Of a DNA stretch of 64,000 nucleotides, positions 15,763 through 24,392 are shown one piece after another. The position numbers were made by a program, and so were the translations under genes. This DNA is from Nitrospirota bacterium (GTDB lineage: Bacteria; Nitrospirota; Leptospirillia; Leptospirillales; Leptospirillaceae). Each line of letters starts with the position of its first letter. Positions within the stretch are counted from its first letter, which is position 1. The notes under the pieces were generated by a model. It was given only the letters and a program-made list of their open reading frames with translations. It was not told the DNA's origin and ran no database searches. The stretch spans positions 37,631-101,630 of the forward strand of contig JAMCWM010000034.1 of assembly GCA_023481175.1 (NCBI GenBank), in the 5' to 3' direction.

Positions 15763-17436
15763 GGCAAGGAGCCGATTCCAGCGTTCCGGCTCAAGGGACC
15801 GGTACTGGGAGAAAAGCGTCGGATCCTCGGGAAAGGCCTGCATTCCCCGTTCTAGGATCTCCCGCGAGAGACTCTTGTCCGATCTGGCGGCGATGGCGGC
15901 CAGAACCCGGTAGAATCCCGGCATGGATCCATAAAATCCGGTAAATTCTTCCAGAAGGGGCCACGGGTCCAGTCGTGACCTGTCATTGTGGAGGTTCTCG
16001 GCGATTCGGTGGAGCAGGGTGACCGGCTCCCGGGAGTATTTCTTCACCTTTTCATACCAGTTGACTGCCAAACGCCACCGTCCGGCGTCTTCTTCGAACA
16101 TGGCCAGGGTCCAGAACAGGACTTCGCTCAGAGGGTCGACGGTGACGGCCTGTTCCAGAAGACGGACGGCCAGGGCCCTGTCCCTTCCCGGAAGATGGGC
16201 CTCGGCAAGTCCGGAAATCGCGAGGACCTCGGGTCCGTCGGCCTGTCCCCGGGAAAGAAGCGGGGAAAAGTGCTCCACCGCCTTCCGGAGGAGGGAGGCG
16301 GAGACCTTCTCCCGGGGAAAGAGAATCCGGAAAAAGGCCAGGGTTTCCAGAAAAAGAAGGTCTTCTCCCTCGGAAAGAAGGAGGGAAAGAAGATCCGGGG
16401 CATAATGGGGATCGGGTCGAAGGGTGAATCCGTGCGCCAGCGCTCCGGCGGCCCGCCGGAAATCCTTCTTCCGGAGGAAGAGTTCGCCCAGCTGGTAGTG
16501 GGCGACGGCCTGATCGATCCCTTCCAGGAGGCTCTGGGCCTTTTCGGCGTCTCCCTGGTCCACGGTCGCCAAGACGAGGAGAAGCCGGGCTTCCGGATTG
16601 TCCGGGTCGAGAGCCAGGGCATGGCGGATGAGGGGAAGGGCGGCCAGGGGTTTCCCGGCCATCTTGTGGGTCTCGGCCATGGCCAGGAGAAGGTCGGGCG
16701 TTTCTCCCGTTTCCTCCATGAGGAGCCGGTAGGTATCGAGGGCCCGGCCGGTTTCGTTGATGTTCCTGGCAATCCGGGCGACATGTCCAAGAAGGCGGAT
16801 ATCCCGGGGGGACTTCCGGGACAGACCTCGAAAAAACTTGAGGGCTTGTCCGGACTTTTCGATCCTCTCAAGCGATCGCCCATACCAGTCCTGGATGTCG
16901 GGGTTGTTCGGATTCCGTTCGATCAGACGGGAGAAGGCCCGGTGCATCTCCCCATAGAGTTCCACAAGCTCGAGGCGGTCGACGATCGGTCCGAAGGCCA
17001 GGATGTTTGCTGTCCGGTCGGGAGCTTCACGGTAGGCCTGGAGAATGTAGGGAAGGGCCCGGTGCCATTGTCCCGTCAGTCCATAAAGGATTCCCGCCTC
17101 CCTCATGAGATCGATATGGTCGGGGAAGTGGCGCAGGCCTTCTTCGAGGACCCAGAGCCCCCTCTCCCGGTCGCCCATTCGGTCCTTGAGAAGGCCCAGA
17201 GAGAGGAAAGGGAGGGGAGACCGTTCTTTTTCCGCCGAGAGGGCCTTCCAGTAGGATTCCTCCGCTTCGGAAAAATGTCCCATCCCTTCGAGGGCCTGCC
17301 CCCTGAGAGATTCGACGAGACAGTCGAGGCCACTCTCCCCAGTCAATTTCGAGAGGATGTCAAGGCTTTCCTGGTACAGCCCGGCCTGGATCTTTTTTTG
17401 GACGTCTCCCAGGGGGACGGGGGAAGGTGCTGTCAT
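15757..17436 (-). CDS. Large tetratricopeptide-repeat protein, function unknown
   Basis: 559 aa if started at 17436, where GGAGGT lies upstream at 11 bases; the frame is open to an ATG at 17520 that would add 28 Arg/Ser-rich residues. The protein is a chain of TPR-like helix pairs from about residue 10 to 540, with recurring patterns such as ESLDILSKL, A...YW.AL, W..ALPYILQAYREAP, and NPDIQDWYGRSLERIEKSGQALKFF. No signal peptide or membrane helix is present, so it is a cytoplasmic scaffold. It is transcribed opposite to both neighbours: its end overlaps that of ppx/gppA by six bases, and it is divergent from the nucleotidyltransferase gene. No catalytic domain is visible. Partners are unknown. 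Confidence 0.75.
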   Translation of the reverse strand: MTAPSPVPLGDVQKKIQAGLYQESLDILSKLTGESGLDCLVESLRGQALEGMGHFSEAEESYWKALSAEKERSPLPFLSLGLLKDRMGDRERGLWVLEEGLRHFPDHIDLMREAGILYGLTGQWHRALPYILQAYREAPDRTANILAFGPIVDRLELVELYGEMHRAFSRLIERNPNNPDIQDWYGRSLERIEKSGQALKFFRGLSRKSPRDIRLLGHVARIARNINETGRALDTYRLLMEETGETPDLLLAMAETHKMAGKPLAALPLIRHALALDPDNPEARLLLVLATVDQGDAEKAQSLLEGIDQAVAHYQLGELFLRKKDFRRAAGALAHGFTLRPDPHYAPDLLSLLLSEGEDLLFLETLAFFRILFPREKVSASLLRKAVEHFSPLLSRGQADGPEVLAISGLAEAHLPGRDRALAVRLLEQAVTVDPLSEVLFWTLAMFEEDAGRWRLAVNWYEKVKKYSREPVTLLHRIAENLHNDRSRLDPWPLLEEFTGFYGSMPGFYRVLAAIAARSDKSLSREILERGMQAFPEDPTLFSQYRSLEPERWNRLLAL

Positions 17437-17491
17437 CGACGTTTCGGACCTCCGTGATTGACTCCTGCCGGACCCTGTCGCGGCTGGGCGT

Positions 17492-17520
17492 TTGTCTCTT
17501 TTTTGTAAAGATGGTATCAC
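17492..17520 (+). promoter_or_regulatory. Probable promoter of the nucleotidyltransferase gene
   Basis: TTGTCT (17492-17497) and TATCAC (17515-17520) are separated by 17 bases and lie about 80 bases before the GTG start at 17599. Confidence 0.4.
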
Positions 17521-17598
17521 AGATGGGGTCGCTTGGGGTCCCTTGTGTCCCCGGATTCACGCCCTTTTGGCCTCTAAACTCCCCGATCCAAGGAGCCC

Positions 17599-18921
17599 GT
17601 GGTGGTCCGTCTTCCCGATCCCGGTCCGCAATGGAGATCCGTTCTCGCGCGGGTTCCGGCGCCTTCCGGGGGCCGGATCTTCGTCGTGGGAGGCTGGGTC
17701 CGGGATCTTCTACTCCTGGGACCCTTCGCCCTCGGAGCCGATATCGATCTTGTCACCGATGGGGATCTTGAATCCTGGGCCCGGGCCACGGCCCACGTCT
17801 TTGGTTCCGACGTGCGGATCGAACCCGGCTTCCTTACGGCGCGGACCGATGTGGCGGGAGAAGGAGGGAGGATCCTCAGGATCGACATGGCCCGTTTCCG
17901 CCGGGAGGTGTACGACCTTCCGGGGATGCTTCCCCGGGTGTCCCCCGGAACGATGGAAGAGGATGCCGGACGGCGGGACTTTTCGATGAATGCGGTTTTC
18001 CTTGAGTGGTCATCGGCCAAGAAAGCCTTTGTCCGCATCGTCGATCCCGCAAATGGACTGGAGGACATCCGGCAGGGACGGATCCGGCCTCTTCGGGAAG
18101 AGACATTCCGGGAAGATCCGACCCGCCTCCTGCGGTGGGCCCGCCTTTCTGTCCGTCTCGGTCTGTCCGACGACCTGTCCATGGCCAGAGCCCTTGAGAA
18201 AGCCATCGGGACGCCGGATCTCTGGGACAGGGTCGGCGGGGCCAGAGTCTTCCGGGAGTTCGAACGCCTGTGGCGCGAGCCCGATCCCCTGGGAGTGACG
18301 GAGCGTCTGTTTTCCTGCCGGATCATGGAGACGCTGACCGGAATGCCGGCGCTTTCCCGCATACGCCGGTTCCGTCTCCGGCGATGGCTGGGCTTTCGGG
18401 CTCTTCTGGAGGAGCTCGACCCGAAGGTGGCAGGGCCGGAGTCCCTGGATCGGGAGATGTTCTTTCTGGCCCTTCTCTTCGGACTCCCGCGGGGACGCTT
18501 CAGAAAGGCGGCGGAAAGGCTCGGGCTGGGGGAGCGTCTCCGGGGACGGCTTGAGCGGGCGATCTATGATCCTTCTGGGTGGCCTTTCAGGAGGTTCACC
18601 ATCGGTCTTGAAGAGGAAACAGGTCGCGATTACGGAAGAATGATGACCTTCGCCGACAGGCTCGACATGACTCGGGTGCTTCTCCTTGTCTTGACGGGAC
18701 GGGAGTCTGACAAGGAATTCTGGAGGCAGTATGTGGCCCGGGAGCGGTGGGCTCCCCCGCTCATCGGGGGCGAGACTCTCCTCGAGTACCCCACAATTCC
18801 CCCTTCGATGCGGGGCGCGGTCCTGGCCGAAATGAGGGACCTTCAGCGCACCGGTCTCCTGACAGACGCAGGTTCGGCGCTCCGGTGGCTTGAGCGGAAG
18901 ATCAGCGAAGAATTTCCTTGA
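17599..18921 (+). CDS. CCA tRNA nucleotidyltransferase / poly(A) polymerase family protein
   Basis: 440 aa of the class II nucleotidyltransferase superfamily that adds CCA to tRNA 3' ends or polyadenylates RNA. The head domain shows VVGGWVRDLLL (GG-x-VRD motif, about residues 29-39), the metal-binding pair as ADIDLV (about 48-53) and RRDFSMNAVFL (about 126-136). The neck domain contains EDPTRLLRWARLSVRLG, equivalent to the EDxxRxLRaxRFa motif. The C-terminal half is divergent and has no HD hydrolase domain. Start is GTG 17599 (or GTG 17602), both near AAGGAG at 17590. It may be the cell's CCA enzyme or an A-adding/CC-adding member; the motifs do not separate these. Its 3' end overlaps that of the convergent lipoprotein gene by 20 bases. 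Confidence 0.85.
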   Translation: MVVRLPDPGPQWRSVLARVPAPSGGRIFVVGGWVRDLLLLGPFALGADIDLVTDGDLESWARATAHVFGSDVRIEPGFLTARTDVAGEGGRILRIDMARFRREVYDLPGMLPRVSPGTMEEDAGRRDFSMNAVFLEWSSAKKAFVRIVDPANGLEDIRQGRIRPLREETFREDPTRLLRWARLSVRLGLSDDLSMARALEKAIGTPDLWDRVGGARVFREFERLWREPDPLGVTERLFSCRIMETLTGMPALSRIRRFRLRRWLGFRALLEELDPKVAGPESLDREMFFLALLFGLPRGRFRKAAERLGLGERLRGRLERAIYDPSGWPFRRFTIGLEEETGRDYGRMMTFADRLDMTRVLLLVLTGRESDKEFWRQYVARERWAPPLIGGETLLEYPTIPPSMRGAVLAEMRDLQRTGLLTDAGSALRWLERKISEEFP

Positions 18922-19423
18922 TCATCCGGTTGAGAGAATAGTAGTTGGCATCTCCGGGAATGACGTTCCTGATGACGCCCGTCTGGTCGATGACGGCAAC
19001 CCAGGGTTCCCCGTGGACCCGCCATTCCCGGACCGTTTGCTGCTCCGAATCTTCGTAGTCGTCGATATGGATGAAGGCCATGTCCTGATGGTATGTCCCC
19101 TGGAGCCCTTGGACAACGCGGTCTTCATGGACGCAGGGGGTGCAATGGATGGGGGCTCCGAAGAAGACCAGAATGGGGCGGTGGTGATAGATCGCATGGG
19201 AAAAGCTTTCGCGGTGAAGATGGTCGGGGACATTCATCGTGCAGATGTCTCCAAAACGCTCACCTACCTCGAGGACAGGATTGTGGCTGATGGGAGCGCG
19301 GCTTCCTTCTTTCGGAAAGGACAGAAACCAGTCGCACGAGGACAGAGACAAAAGCGAAACCGCGGCAACGGATCCGGCGATAACGGAAAAAAATCTCCGA
19401 AGGTTTTTGGGTGCGTGGATCAT
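18902..19423 (-). CDS. Thioredoxin-like lipoprotein (CTPC)
   Basis: 173 aa. The ATG at 19423 is preceded by GGGGAGG and gives a lipoprotein signal: MIHAPKNLRR, a hydrophobic core and LLSLSSC with Cys30 as the lipidated residue. An upstream in-frame ATG (19468) would put charged residues in front and has no ribosome-binding site. The mature part is a thioredoxin-like fold: strand ILVFFGAPIHCTPC with Cys94-Thr-Pro-Cys97, then a cis-proline in HGEPWVAVID (Pro140). It is probably anchored in the periplasm and reduces or oxidises disulfides; cytochrome c maturation is a possible use because the window has a c-type heme protein. It is divergent from the RND pump gene and shares the regulatory palindrome at 19481-19503. 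Confidence 0.8.
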   Translation of the reverse strand: MIHAPKNLRRFFSVIAGSVAAVSLLSLSSCDWFLSFPKEGSRAPISHNPVLEVGERFGDICTMNVPDHLHRESFSHAIYHHRPILVFFGAPIHCTPCVHEDRVVQGLQGTYHQDMAFIHIDDYEDSEQQTVREWRVHGEPWVAVIDQTGVIRNVIPGDANYYSLNRMIKEILR

Positions 19424-19445
19424 CGAACCTCCCCTTTCTCTGATC

Positions 19446-19475
19446 TTGAGTCGAGACTCTTTCTTCAATGATAAT
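19446..19475 (+). promoter_or_regulatory. Sigma70-type promoter reading toward the RND pump
   Basis: TTGAGT (19446-19451) and GATAAT (19470-19475) are 18 bases apart. The predicted start of transcription falls at about 19482, exactly in the palindrome at 19481-19503. Confidence 0.5.
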
Positions 19476-19496
19476 TCATCGGCGGGCTATTGTCAT
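19468..19496 (-). promoter_or_regulatory. Sigma70-type promoter reading toward the thioredoxin-like lipoprotein
   Basis: On the minus strand ATGACA (19496-19491) and TATCAT (19473-19468) are separated by 17 bases. The hexamers overlap those of the plus-strand promoter, so the two divergent promoters interlock. Confidence 0.5.
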
Positions 19497-19503
19497 GCCC
19501 GCC
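19481..19503. promoter_or_regulatory. Operator-like palindrome in the divergent RND/lipoprotein promoter region
   Basis: GGCGGGC (19481-19487) and GCCCGCC (19497-19503) form a perfect 7-pair inverted repeat with a 9-base centre. It overlaps the -35 of the minus-strand promoter and the transcription start of the plus-strand one, a typical position for a repressor that controls both directions. No regulator gene is adjacent, so the binding protein is unknown. Confidence 0.45.
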
Positions 19504-19584
19504 CGGTTTATGTAATCTCAAGATCTTTGTCCTATTTGGGGAACCTGTTGTCCACCCTTTCCGCTTTTTTCGAGGATCCGACGA

Positions 19585-22500
19585 TTGTCCGACCGGCGTG
19601 AAACCCTGGCCCTGACAAACCATGCCCTCAAGCATCGCGCCCTCGTCCTGGCCCTGCTCGTCGGCCTTTGCCTGGTCGGGGTCTCCTCCTATCTTCAACT
19701 GGGTGTCGACCTTTTTCCCCGGGTGAGATTCCCCCTGGTCAGCGTGACCATTCAGGATCCGGGAGAGGCTCCGTCCGGAATCACCGAAAAAATCGTCCTG
19801 CCCGTGGAAAAGGCCCTTTCCGCCCTCCCCGGAGTCAAGCATATCCACTCCACTGTCGTCCCAGGAGCCGCGGTCGTGACCGCCGTCTTTTCCGACGAGA
19901 GTCTCGGTGGGAATCCGGAAAGGAAAGTCAGGGAGGCCATCGACGGTCTTTCGGACCACCTTCCCTCCGGTCTTCCCCCTCCCGTCATATCCCGGGAAAA
20001 CCCCACCCGCCTTCCCCTCCTCTGGATCATGATTCCCCTCGACGGGAAGACGGGGATGCCCTCCGACATCGGCCGGATCTGGCCTTTTGTCATGAATCGC
20101 CTGGTTCCGGGAATCGAAAGGACGAAGGGCGTACGAAAGGTGACGGTGCTCTCGCCCCCCAAGACGGTCGTCCGCATCTATCTCTCCGCGGCCTCGATGG
20201 CGTCGACCGGGCTTTCCTCCGAAGCCCTCGCCCTTCAGCTCAGAGAGCATTCCCGCGAATATCCGGCGGGAACGCTCGCGACAGGGGGACGGTCCCTTGA
20301 TATCGATGTCAGGGGGATTCCCCTGACCCTTGCCGGCCTGCCTTCGTTTCCCGTGATGCGCCCCTCCGGGCCTCCGGTTCCCCTGGGATCCCTGGCCAGG
20401 ATTTCCGAAGGCGCGGCCGGGACCGACACGATCTTCCGGTTCGAGGGAAGGCCCGCTATCGCCCTCAAGGTCTATGCCTCCCCCGGGGCCAATCTCGTCC
20501 GGGTCTCACGAAGGATCCACGCCCTCCTTTTCGATGTCCGGACCGGATCTCCCGGATTTTCCCCGGTTCCTCCCGGTTTTCGTCCGGCCATCCGGATGGA
20601 CCGTTCGGTTCCCGTGGCCCAAAACAACAGGGAACTTCTGGAAACCCTTGTTCTGGGCGCCGTTCTGGCCGTTCTGGTCATTCTGGTCTTTCTCGGGCGC
20701 CTCAGGGAAACGGCCGTCGCGGCCCTCGCCATTCCCGCATCGGTTCTCGTGACCTTTCCGCTCCTCCAGCTGTTCCATTTCACACTCAACAACCTGACGA
20801 TGCTCGGTCTCTCGCTCGTGGTCGGCATCCTGATCGACGATGCCATCGTCGTTCTCGAAAACATCCACCGTCACCGGTCGATGGGGGAGTCCCCTGTCGA
20901 CGCCGCCCGATTCGGGGTGGGGGAAATAGGGCGAGCCGTGCTGGCCACCACATTTTCCATCGTGGCGGTTTTTGCTCCCATGGCCATGATGCACGGTGTC
21001 CTGGGCGAGTTCTTCACCGAGTTCGGCTGGACCGTGACCTTTGCCGTTCTGGCCTCCCTGGTCATATCCCTGACGGTCACCCCGTCCCTGACCCTTCATG
21101 AAGAGGAAAAGGAAAGGGAGGCGAATGCCTCCTCTCTTTTTCATCGGGCTTCCCTGGTGGGGCAATGGCTGGCTGACCGTTACGGATCCTTTCTCGCCAG
21201 GGCGATGGCCCATCCGGCCCTGGTGGTCCTGTCGTGCCTGATTCTTCTGGGCGGATCCCTGGTCCTGGGAACCCGTCTCGGCTGGAATCTGATTCCCGAC
21301 GAGGATCAGGGGGCCTATACGGTCCATATCCGCATGGAAGGATCTCCGAGTCTCTCCCGCACGGACGAGATTGTCAGCGAAATTTCGGCAAGGGTCCGGG
21401 CTCTGCCGGGCGTCTCCTCCGTTTTCCAGCAGGCGGGAGGGAAGAAAACCGCCTCCCCGTCTGAGGGATTTCTTTATGTCAACCTCGTGCGTCGATCCCT
21501 CCGCCACGAACCCGATACGGAATACATGGAAAAGACCCGGAAAATCCTTGGAGATTTTTCCGGCCTCCGGGGATCGGTCGATGCGATCAGCCCGCTGGGG
21601 GGGACCGGGGCCAGCGCCCCCTTCCAGTGCTTTCTGCTGGGGGACGATCCTGTCGTCCTCAAGGCCCTCTCGGAGAGCCTCAGGAACTACCTTCAGAAAA
21701 TGCCGGGGCTACGGGACGTCAACACCTCCAGTGCGGGCTTTCTCACTGTCGTGGCCATAGAGCCCAGGCCGACCAATCCTCCCCAGTGGGGAATCACGAC
21801 CGGTCGTCTGGCCCAATGGATTTCCCAGACCACGACAACCCTTCCGGCGGGTTCGGTCAGGACGCCCGACGGGATGCGGGACATGGAGGTATCGATGGAT
21901 CCGTCCGAGGCCGCTTCGGTGTCCGCAATTTCGAGGCTGCCCTTTCCCGTGGGGGCGGGGCGGATGCGTCCCCTCTCAGAGGTGGCGAGGGTGGTCGAGG
22001 AGAGGACGGAGCAACGGGAGAGCCGGGACGATCGCATGTCCTCGGTCTCGATCTCTGCCAATATCTACGGAGGGGGCTCCCTGGGGGAGACCATGCAGAA
22101 GGTGGACGAATGGGCCAGGACCAACCTCAAGCCTCCCTACCATCTCCGATATGCCGGAAATTCCGATGTCCTGAATGACGCCAGGTCCCAGATCATCATG
22201 GCGATCATTGTCGCGTCCGTCGTGGTCTTCGGATTGCTCTCGTTCCAGTTCCGCAGTCTGCTCCTGCCCTTCGTGATCATGCTTTCGATGCCCTTCAGCC
22301 TGGTCGGATCCATTCTTGCTCTCTGGATTTCGGGAATTTCTGTCAATATGATGGGGGCGATAGGGCTGATCATTCTCTTCGGGCTGGTGACAAAGAATGC
22401 TATCCTGCTGGTAGACTATGCCAATACGCTGGGACGGAGAGGCCGGTCGGTCCGGCAGTCTGCTTTGGAATCCGCCCGTATCCGTCTCCGCCCCGTGGCC

Positions 22501-22698
22501 ATGACCACCCTCGCCATGGTTTTTGGAATGGCTCCCATGGCGGTCGGATGGGGCGCCGGGGGGGAAATCCGGCAGTCAATGGCCGTTGTTGTCATCGGAG
22601 GCCTCTTGTCTTCCATGTTTTTTACTCTGGTCCTCGTCCCTGTCGTTTATGAACGGGTTGTGTCGTGGAGGCAAGCGAAAGGCCAGGGAACCAATTGA
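19585..22698 (+). CDS. RND family multidrug/solute efflux transporter (inner-membrane pump)
   Basis: 1037 aa, the length of AcrB/MexB-type HAE-RND pumps, which expel drugs or other hydrophobic compounds using the proton gradient. Start is TTG 19585 with GAGGA upstream. The first helix (HRALVLALLVGLCLVGVSSY) is followed by the large periplasmic loop with FPRVRFPLVSVTIQDPGEAPS, then a block of helices with the proton-relay motif VGILIDDAIVVLENIHRH (two Asp in TM4, near residue 417), a second periplasmic loop, and a second block in which TM10 has the conserved Lys in GLVTKNAILLVDYAN. All relay residues are present. No membrane fusion protein or outer-membrane channel is next to it; the HlyD and TolC genes of this window lie 39 kb away and belong to another transporter type. 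Substrate unknown. Confidence 0.93.
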   Translation: MSDRRETLALTNHALKHRALVLALLVGLCLVGVSSYLQLGVDLFPRVRFPLVSVTIQDPGEAPSGITEKIVLPVEKALSALPGVKHIHSTVVPGAAVVTAVFSDESLGGNPERKVREAIDGLSDHLPSGLPPPVISRENPTRLPLLWIMIPLDGKTGMPSDIGRIWPFVMNRLVPGIERTKGVRKVTVLSPPKTVVRIYLSAASMASTGLSSEALALQLREHSREYPAGTLATGGRSLDIDVRGIPLTLAGLPSFPVMRPSGPPVPLGSLARISEGAAGTDTIFRFEGRPAIALKVYASPGANLVRVSRRIHALLFDVRTGSPGFSPVPPGFRPAIRMDRSVPVAQNNRELLETLVLGAVLAVLVILVFLGRLRETAVAALAIPASVLVTFPLLQLFHFTLNNLTMLGLSLVVGILIDDAIVVLENIHRHRSMGESPVDAARFGVGEIGRAVLATTFSIVAVFAPMAMMHGVLGEFFTEFGWTVTFAVLASLVISLTVTPSLTLHEEEKEREANASSLFHRASLVGQWLADRYGSFLARAMAHPALVVLSCLILLGGSLVLGTRLGWNLIPDEDQGAYTVHIRMEGSPSLSRTDEIVSEISARVRALPGVSSVFQQAGGKKTASPSEGFLYVNLVRRSLRHEPDTEYMEKTRKILGDFSGLRGSVDAISPLGGTGASAPFQCFLLGDDPVVLKALSESLRNYLQKMPGLRDVNTSSAGFLTVVAIEPRPTNPPQWGITTGRLAQWISQTTTTLPAGSVRTPDGMRDMEVSMDPSEAASVSAISRLPFPVGAGRMRPLSEVARVVEERTEQRESRDDRMSSVSISANIYGGGSLGETMQKVDEWARTNLKPPYHLRYAGNSDVLNDARSQIIMAIIVASVVVFGLLSFQFRSLLLPFVIMLSMPFSLVGSILALWISGISVNMMGAIGLIILFGLVTKNAILLVDYANTLGRRGRSVRQSALESARIRLRPVAMTTLAMVFGMAPMAVGWGAGGEIRQSMAVVVIGGLLSSMFFTLVLVPVVYERVVSWRQAKGQGTN

Positions 22699-22724
22699 GA
22701 CCATCTGCAAGAAGGAGGCACCGC

Positions 22725-23345
22725 ATGGGGTTCATGAGATCTTACAGGAAAACCGGTCTTTCCGCAGTCACTGCGGGCATGGTACTGCTGGCCGGATGCT
22801 CCTTTAGCCATCCGCATCCGACATTGCATTCAGCGGGTCTCACTCCCGATGCGAGTCCCAACGGAATCATCGTCCGGGCCATCAACCCCTTCTACAACAA
22901 GAAGGCCCTTCCCTACGAGTTGCCCTACACGATCGTCCTCGATTCAGATCATCCTTATATCATTCATTGTGAACATAACCGGGTGGTCAAGGTTCCCTCC
23001 CGCTACCGGAAGGTTGTCGTCCGTTTCATCGGCCGGGAAAACGGGTACGTCCAGTCTGTCGAGGTCAAGGGGACCGACTGGAACAACCGCATCGACAGAA
23101 GGTTTTATTTTCACCCCGACCTGGACCGCTTTCTCAGGACCGTCTCTCCCGTTGCGGTCAATTCGCAAAAAGGAATCGGGATCGGAAACTACATCAATGG
23201 ATGTACCGACCCCCTTCTGATCCTGTCGGTCGCTCCCGGAAACCCGAAGGTGGTGAATGAATTTACCTTCATGGGAGATTTCATCCAGAAGGTTCTCGAC
23301 CCCCAGAGCCCGCTCAAGGTCTTTTCGTTCCTGCTTGTTGACTAG
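22725..23345 (+). CDS. Hypothetical lipoprotein downstream of the RND pump
   Basis: 206 aa, unrecognised. ATG 22725 is preceded by AAGGAGG at eight bases; the frame extends upstream into the pump gene but without a better start. The signal is lipoprotein type: MGFMRSYRKTGLSAV then MVLLAGC, so Cys26 is the likely lipid anchor (GC followed by SFS). The mature protein is rich in strands and aromatic residues (VVRFIGRENGYVQSVEV, RRFYFHPDLDRFL) and has a conserved-looking NGCTDPLLIL segment. No enzyme motif is seen. It lies 27 bases after the pump, so co-transcription is possible, followed after 45 bases by a Fur-family regulator. Confidence 0.7.
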   Translation: MGFMRSYRKTGLSAVTAGMVLLAGCSFSHPHPTLHSAGLTPDASPNGIIVRAINPFYNKKALPYELPYTIVLDSDHPYIIHCEHNRVVKVPSRYRKVVVRFIGRENGYVQSVEVKGTDWNNRIDRRFYFHPDLDRFLRTVSPVAVNSQKGIGIGNYINGCTDPLLILSVAPGNPKVVNEFTFMGDFIQKVLDPQSPLKVFSFLLVD

Positions 23346-23390
23346 GGGACTTTGACCACCGGGCCTGAATAGCCGAAAGGACGATTGACC

Positions 23391-23840
23391 TTGTACAGCA
23401 AAGAGGAAATGCGAAAGACGATCGAACGCCATGGGATTCGTCTCACCCCCCAGCGGACAGCCATCGTGGACGCGCTGTCAGGTTTTCCGGGGATCTTTTC
23501 GGTAGGGGATCTCCAGCGGCATCTGGCGAAGTCCAATCCCGACCTCGGAAGGGCGACGCTATTCCGGGCGATCGACCTGTTCGTCCGTCTCGGTGTTCTG
23601 GAAAAGGTCCACAGGGAGGCCGGAGAGGACGGATATACAGTCGGGGTGACCGGCCACCATCACCACTTGATCTGCCGTATCTGCGGAGATATCCGGCATA
23701 TCGATTTCTGTCCGATCCAGAAGGATATCGACGATCTTGTTCTTCAGGAAGGGTTTTCCGATTCTGTCCATCGGTTCGAAATCGAGGGAGTGTGTGCGAT
23801 CTGCAGGGAAAAATCCCTTAGAAAGAAGAAAAAAGCTTAG
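23391..23840 (+). CDS. Fur family metal/peroxide-responsive transcriptional regulator
   Basis: 149 aa. TTG 23391 is chosen because AAAGGA lies nine bases upstream; TTG 23385 is an alternative. The N-terminal winged helix begins with GIRLTPQRTAIVDALSG and shows the recognition helix region DLGRATLFRAIDLFVRLGVLEKV. The C-terminal dimerisation domain has the metal-binding HHHH motif (GHHHHLICRICG), then a second Cys pair in VCAICREK, giving a structural zinc site (CxxC...CxxC). Fur-family members sense iron (Fur), zinc (Zur), manganese (Mur) or peroxide (PerR); the sequence alone does not settle which. In an iron-rich acidic habitat an iron role is attractive, but that is inference. The tail is Lys-rich. 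Confidence 0.93.
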   Translation: MYSKEEMRKTIERHGIRLTPQRTAIVDALSGFPGIFSVGDLQRHLAKSNPDLGRATLFRAIDLFVRLGVLEKVHREAGEDGYTVGVTGHHHHLICRICGDIRHIDFCPIQKDIDDLVLQEGFSDSVHRFEIEGVCAICREKSLRKKKKA

Positions 23841-23843
23841 GAG

Positions 23844-23963
23844 TCAGGGGCCCAGGGGCTGGAAAACAGGCAATTCCCGGGAGGCAAGATAGAGTCCCAG
23901 GATGAGAAGGGCGATCAGGCCGACAATCAGAAGTACAGGTTTTTTTCTGGAGGGAGAATGCAT
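23844..23963 (-). CDS. Possible 39-aa single-span membrane peptide
   Basis: A minus-strand frame starting at 23963 encodes a basic start (MHSPSRKKP), one clear membrane helix (VLLIVGLIALLILGLYLA) and a short tail. There is no convincing ribosome-binding site on that strand, and the start overlaps the ribosome-binding site and start of the plus-strand lipoprotein. Codon-frame noise in high-GC DNA rarely gives so clean a helix, so I list it with low confidence. Confidence 0.3.
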   Translation of the reverse strand: MHSPSRKKPVLLIVGLIALLILGLYLASRELPVFQPLGP

Positions 23964-24378
23964 GTCCACGAAAGTCATTCTAGGAGGGGGAGGGAACTCT
24001 GTCAAGAGAATGATCGGAGTCTTGCTTTTGGGCGCGGGAGCCTTGTTCTCCGGAGGGTGTGCGGAGGGAGGGGCCGCCGGCGACACAGTCTCGCTCTCCG
24101 TTACGGGAGACCAGCCCCCTCCGATCCGGTTCGAGGGGCAATCGACTCCGGTGCTTCTCCCTCGCACCAACCTCTACATTTTTCTGACCTCAAGCCGGCC
24201 GCTCTATTTCCGAAACGGTAAATACTACCAATACTACCGGGACAACTGGTATCGCTCGGAAGATCTCAAGGGGCCCTGGGAGCGGATCGACCCGGAGGAA
24301 ATCCCCGATCTTCTGCAAAATCTTCCGCCTGACTACTATTACAACAATTTTCCGTACAAGTTGCGCAAAGACCACTGA
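23962..24378 (+). CDS. Hypothetical lipoprotein with a tyrosine-rich domain
   Basis: 138 aa. ATG 23962 is preceded by GGAGGGAG. Signal region MSTKVILGGGGNSVKRMIGVLLLGAGALFSGGC ends in a lipobox-like GGC, so the protein is probably lipidated at about residue 33 (residues before the core are longer than usual, and an internal start at the Met of KRMIG is possible). The mature part contains YYQYYRDNWYRSEDLKGPWERI and a final YYYNNFP, i.e. a region with repeated W/Y-x-GPW pattern found in some periplasmic proteins of unknown function. No catalytic residues are recognised. It ends 14 bases before the convergent SAM hydroxide adenosyltransferase gene. Confidence 0.65.
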   Translation: MSTKVILGGGGNSVKRMIGVLLLGAGALFSGGCAEGGAAGDTVSLSVTGDQPPPIRFEGQSTPVLLPRTNLYIFLTSSRPLYFRNGKYYQYYRDNWYRSEDLKGPWERIDPEEIPDLLQNLPPDYYYNNFPYKLRKDH

Positions 24379-24392
24379 ATAGGCCCCGGTGT

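Noticed and set aside
15988..17457. Plus-strand frame of 489 codons opposite the TPR gene
   Set aside because: The TPR repeats on the minus strand are real; the plus frame is low-complexity Gly/Pro/Arg.
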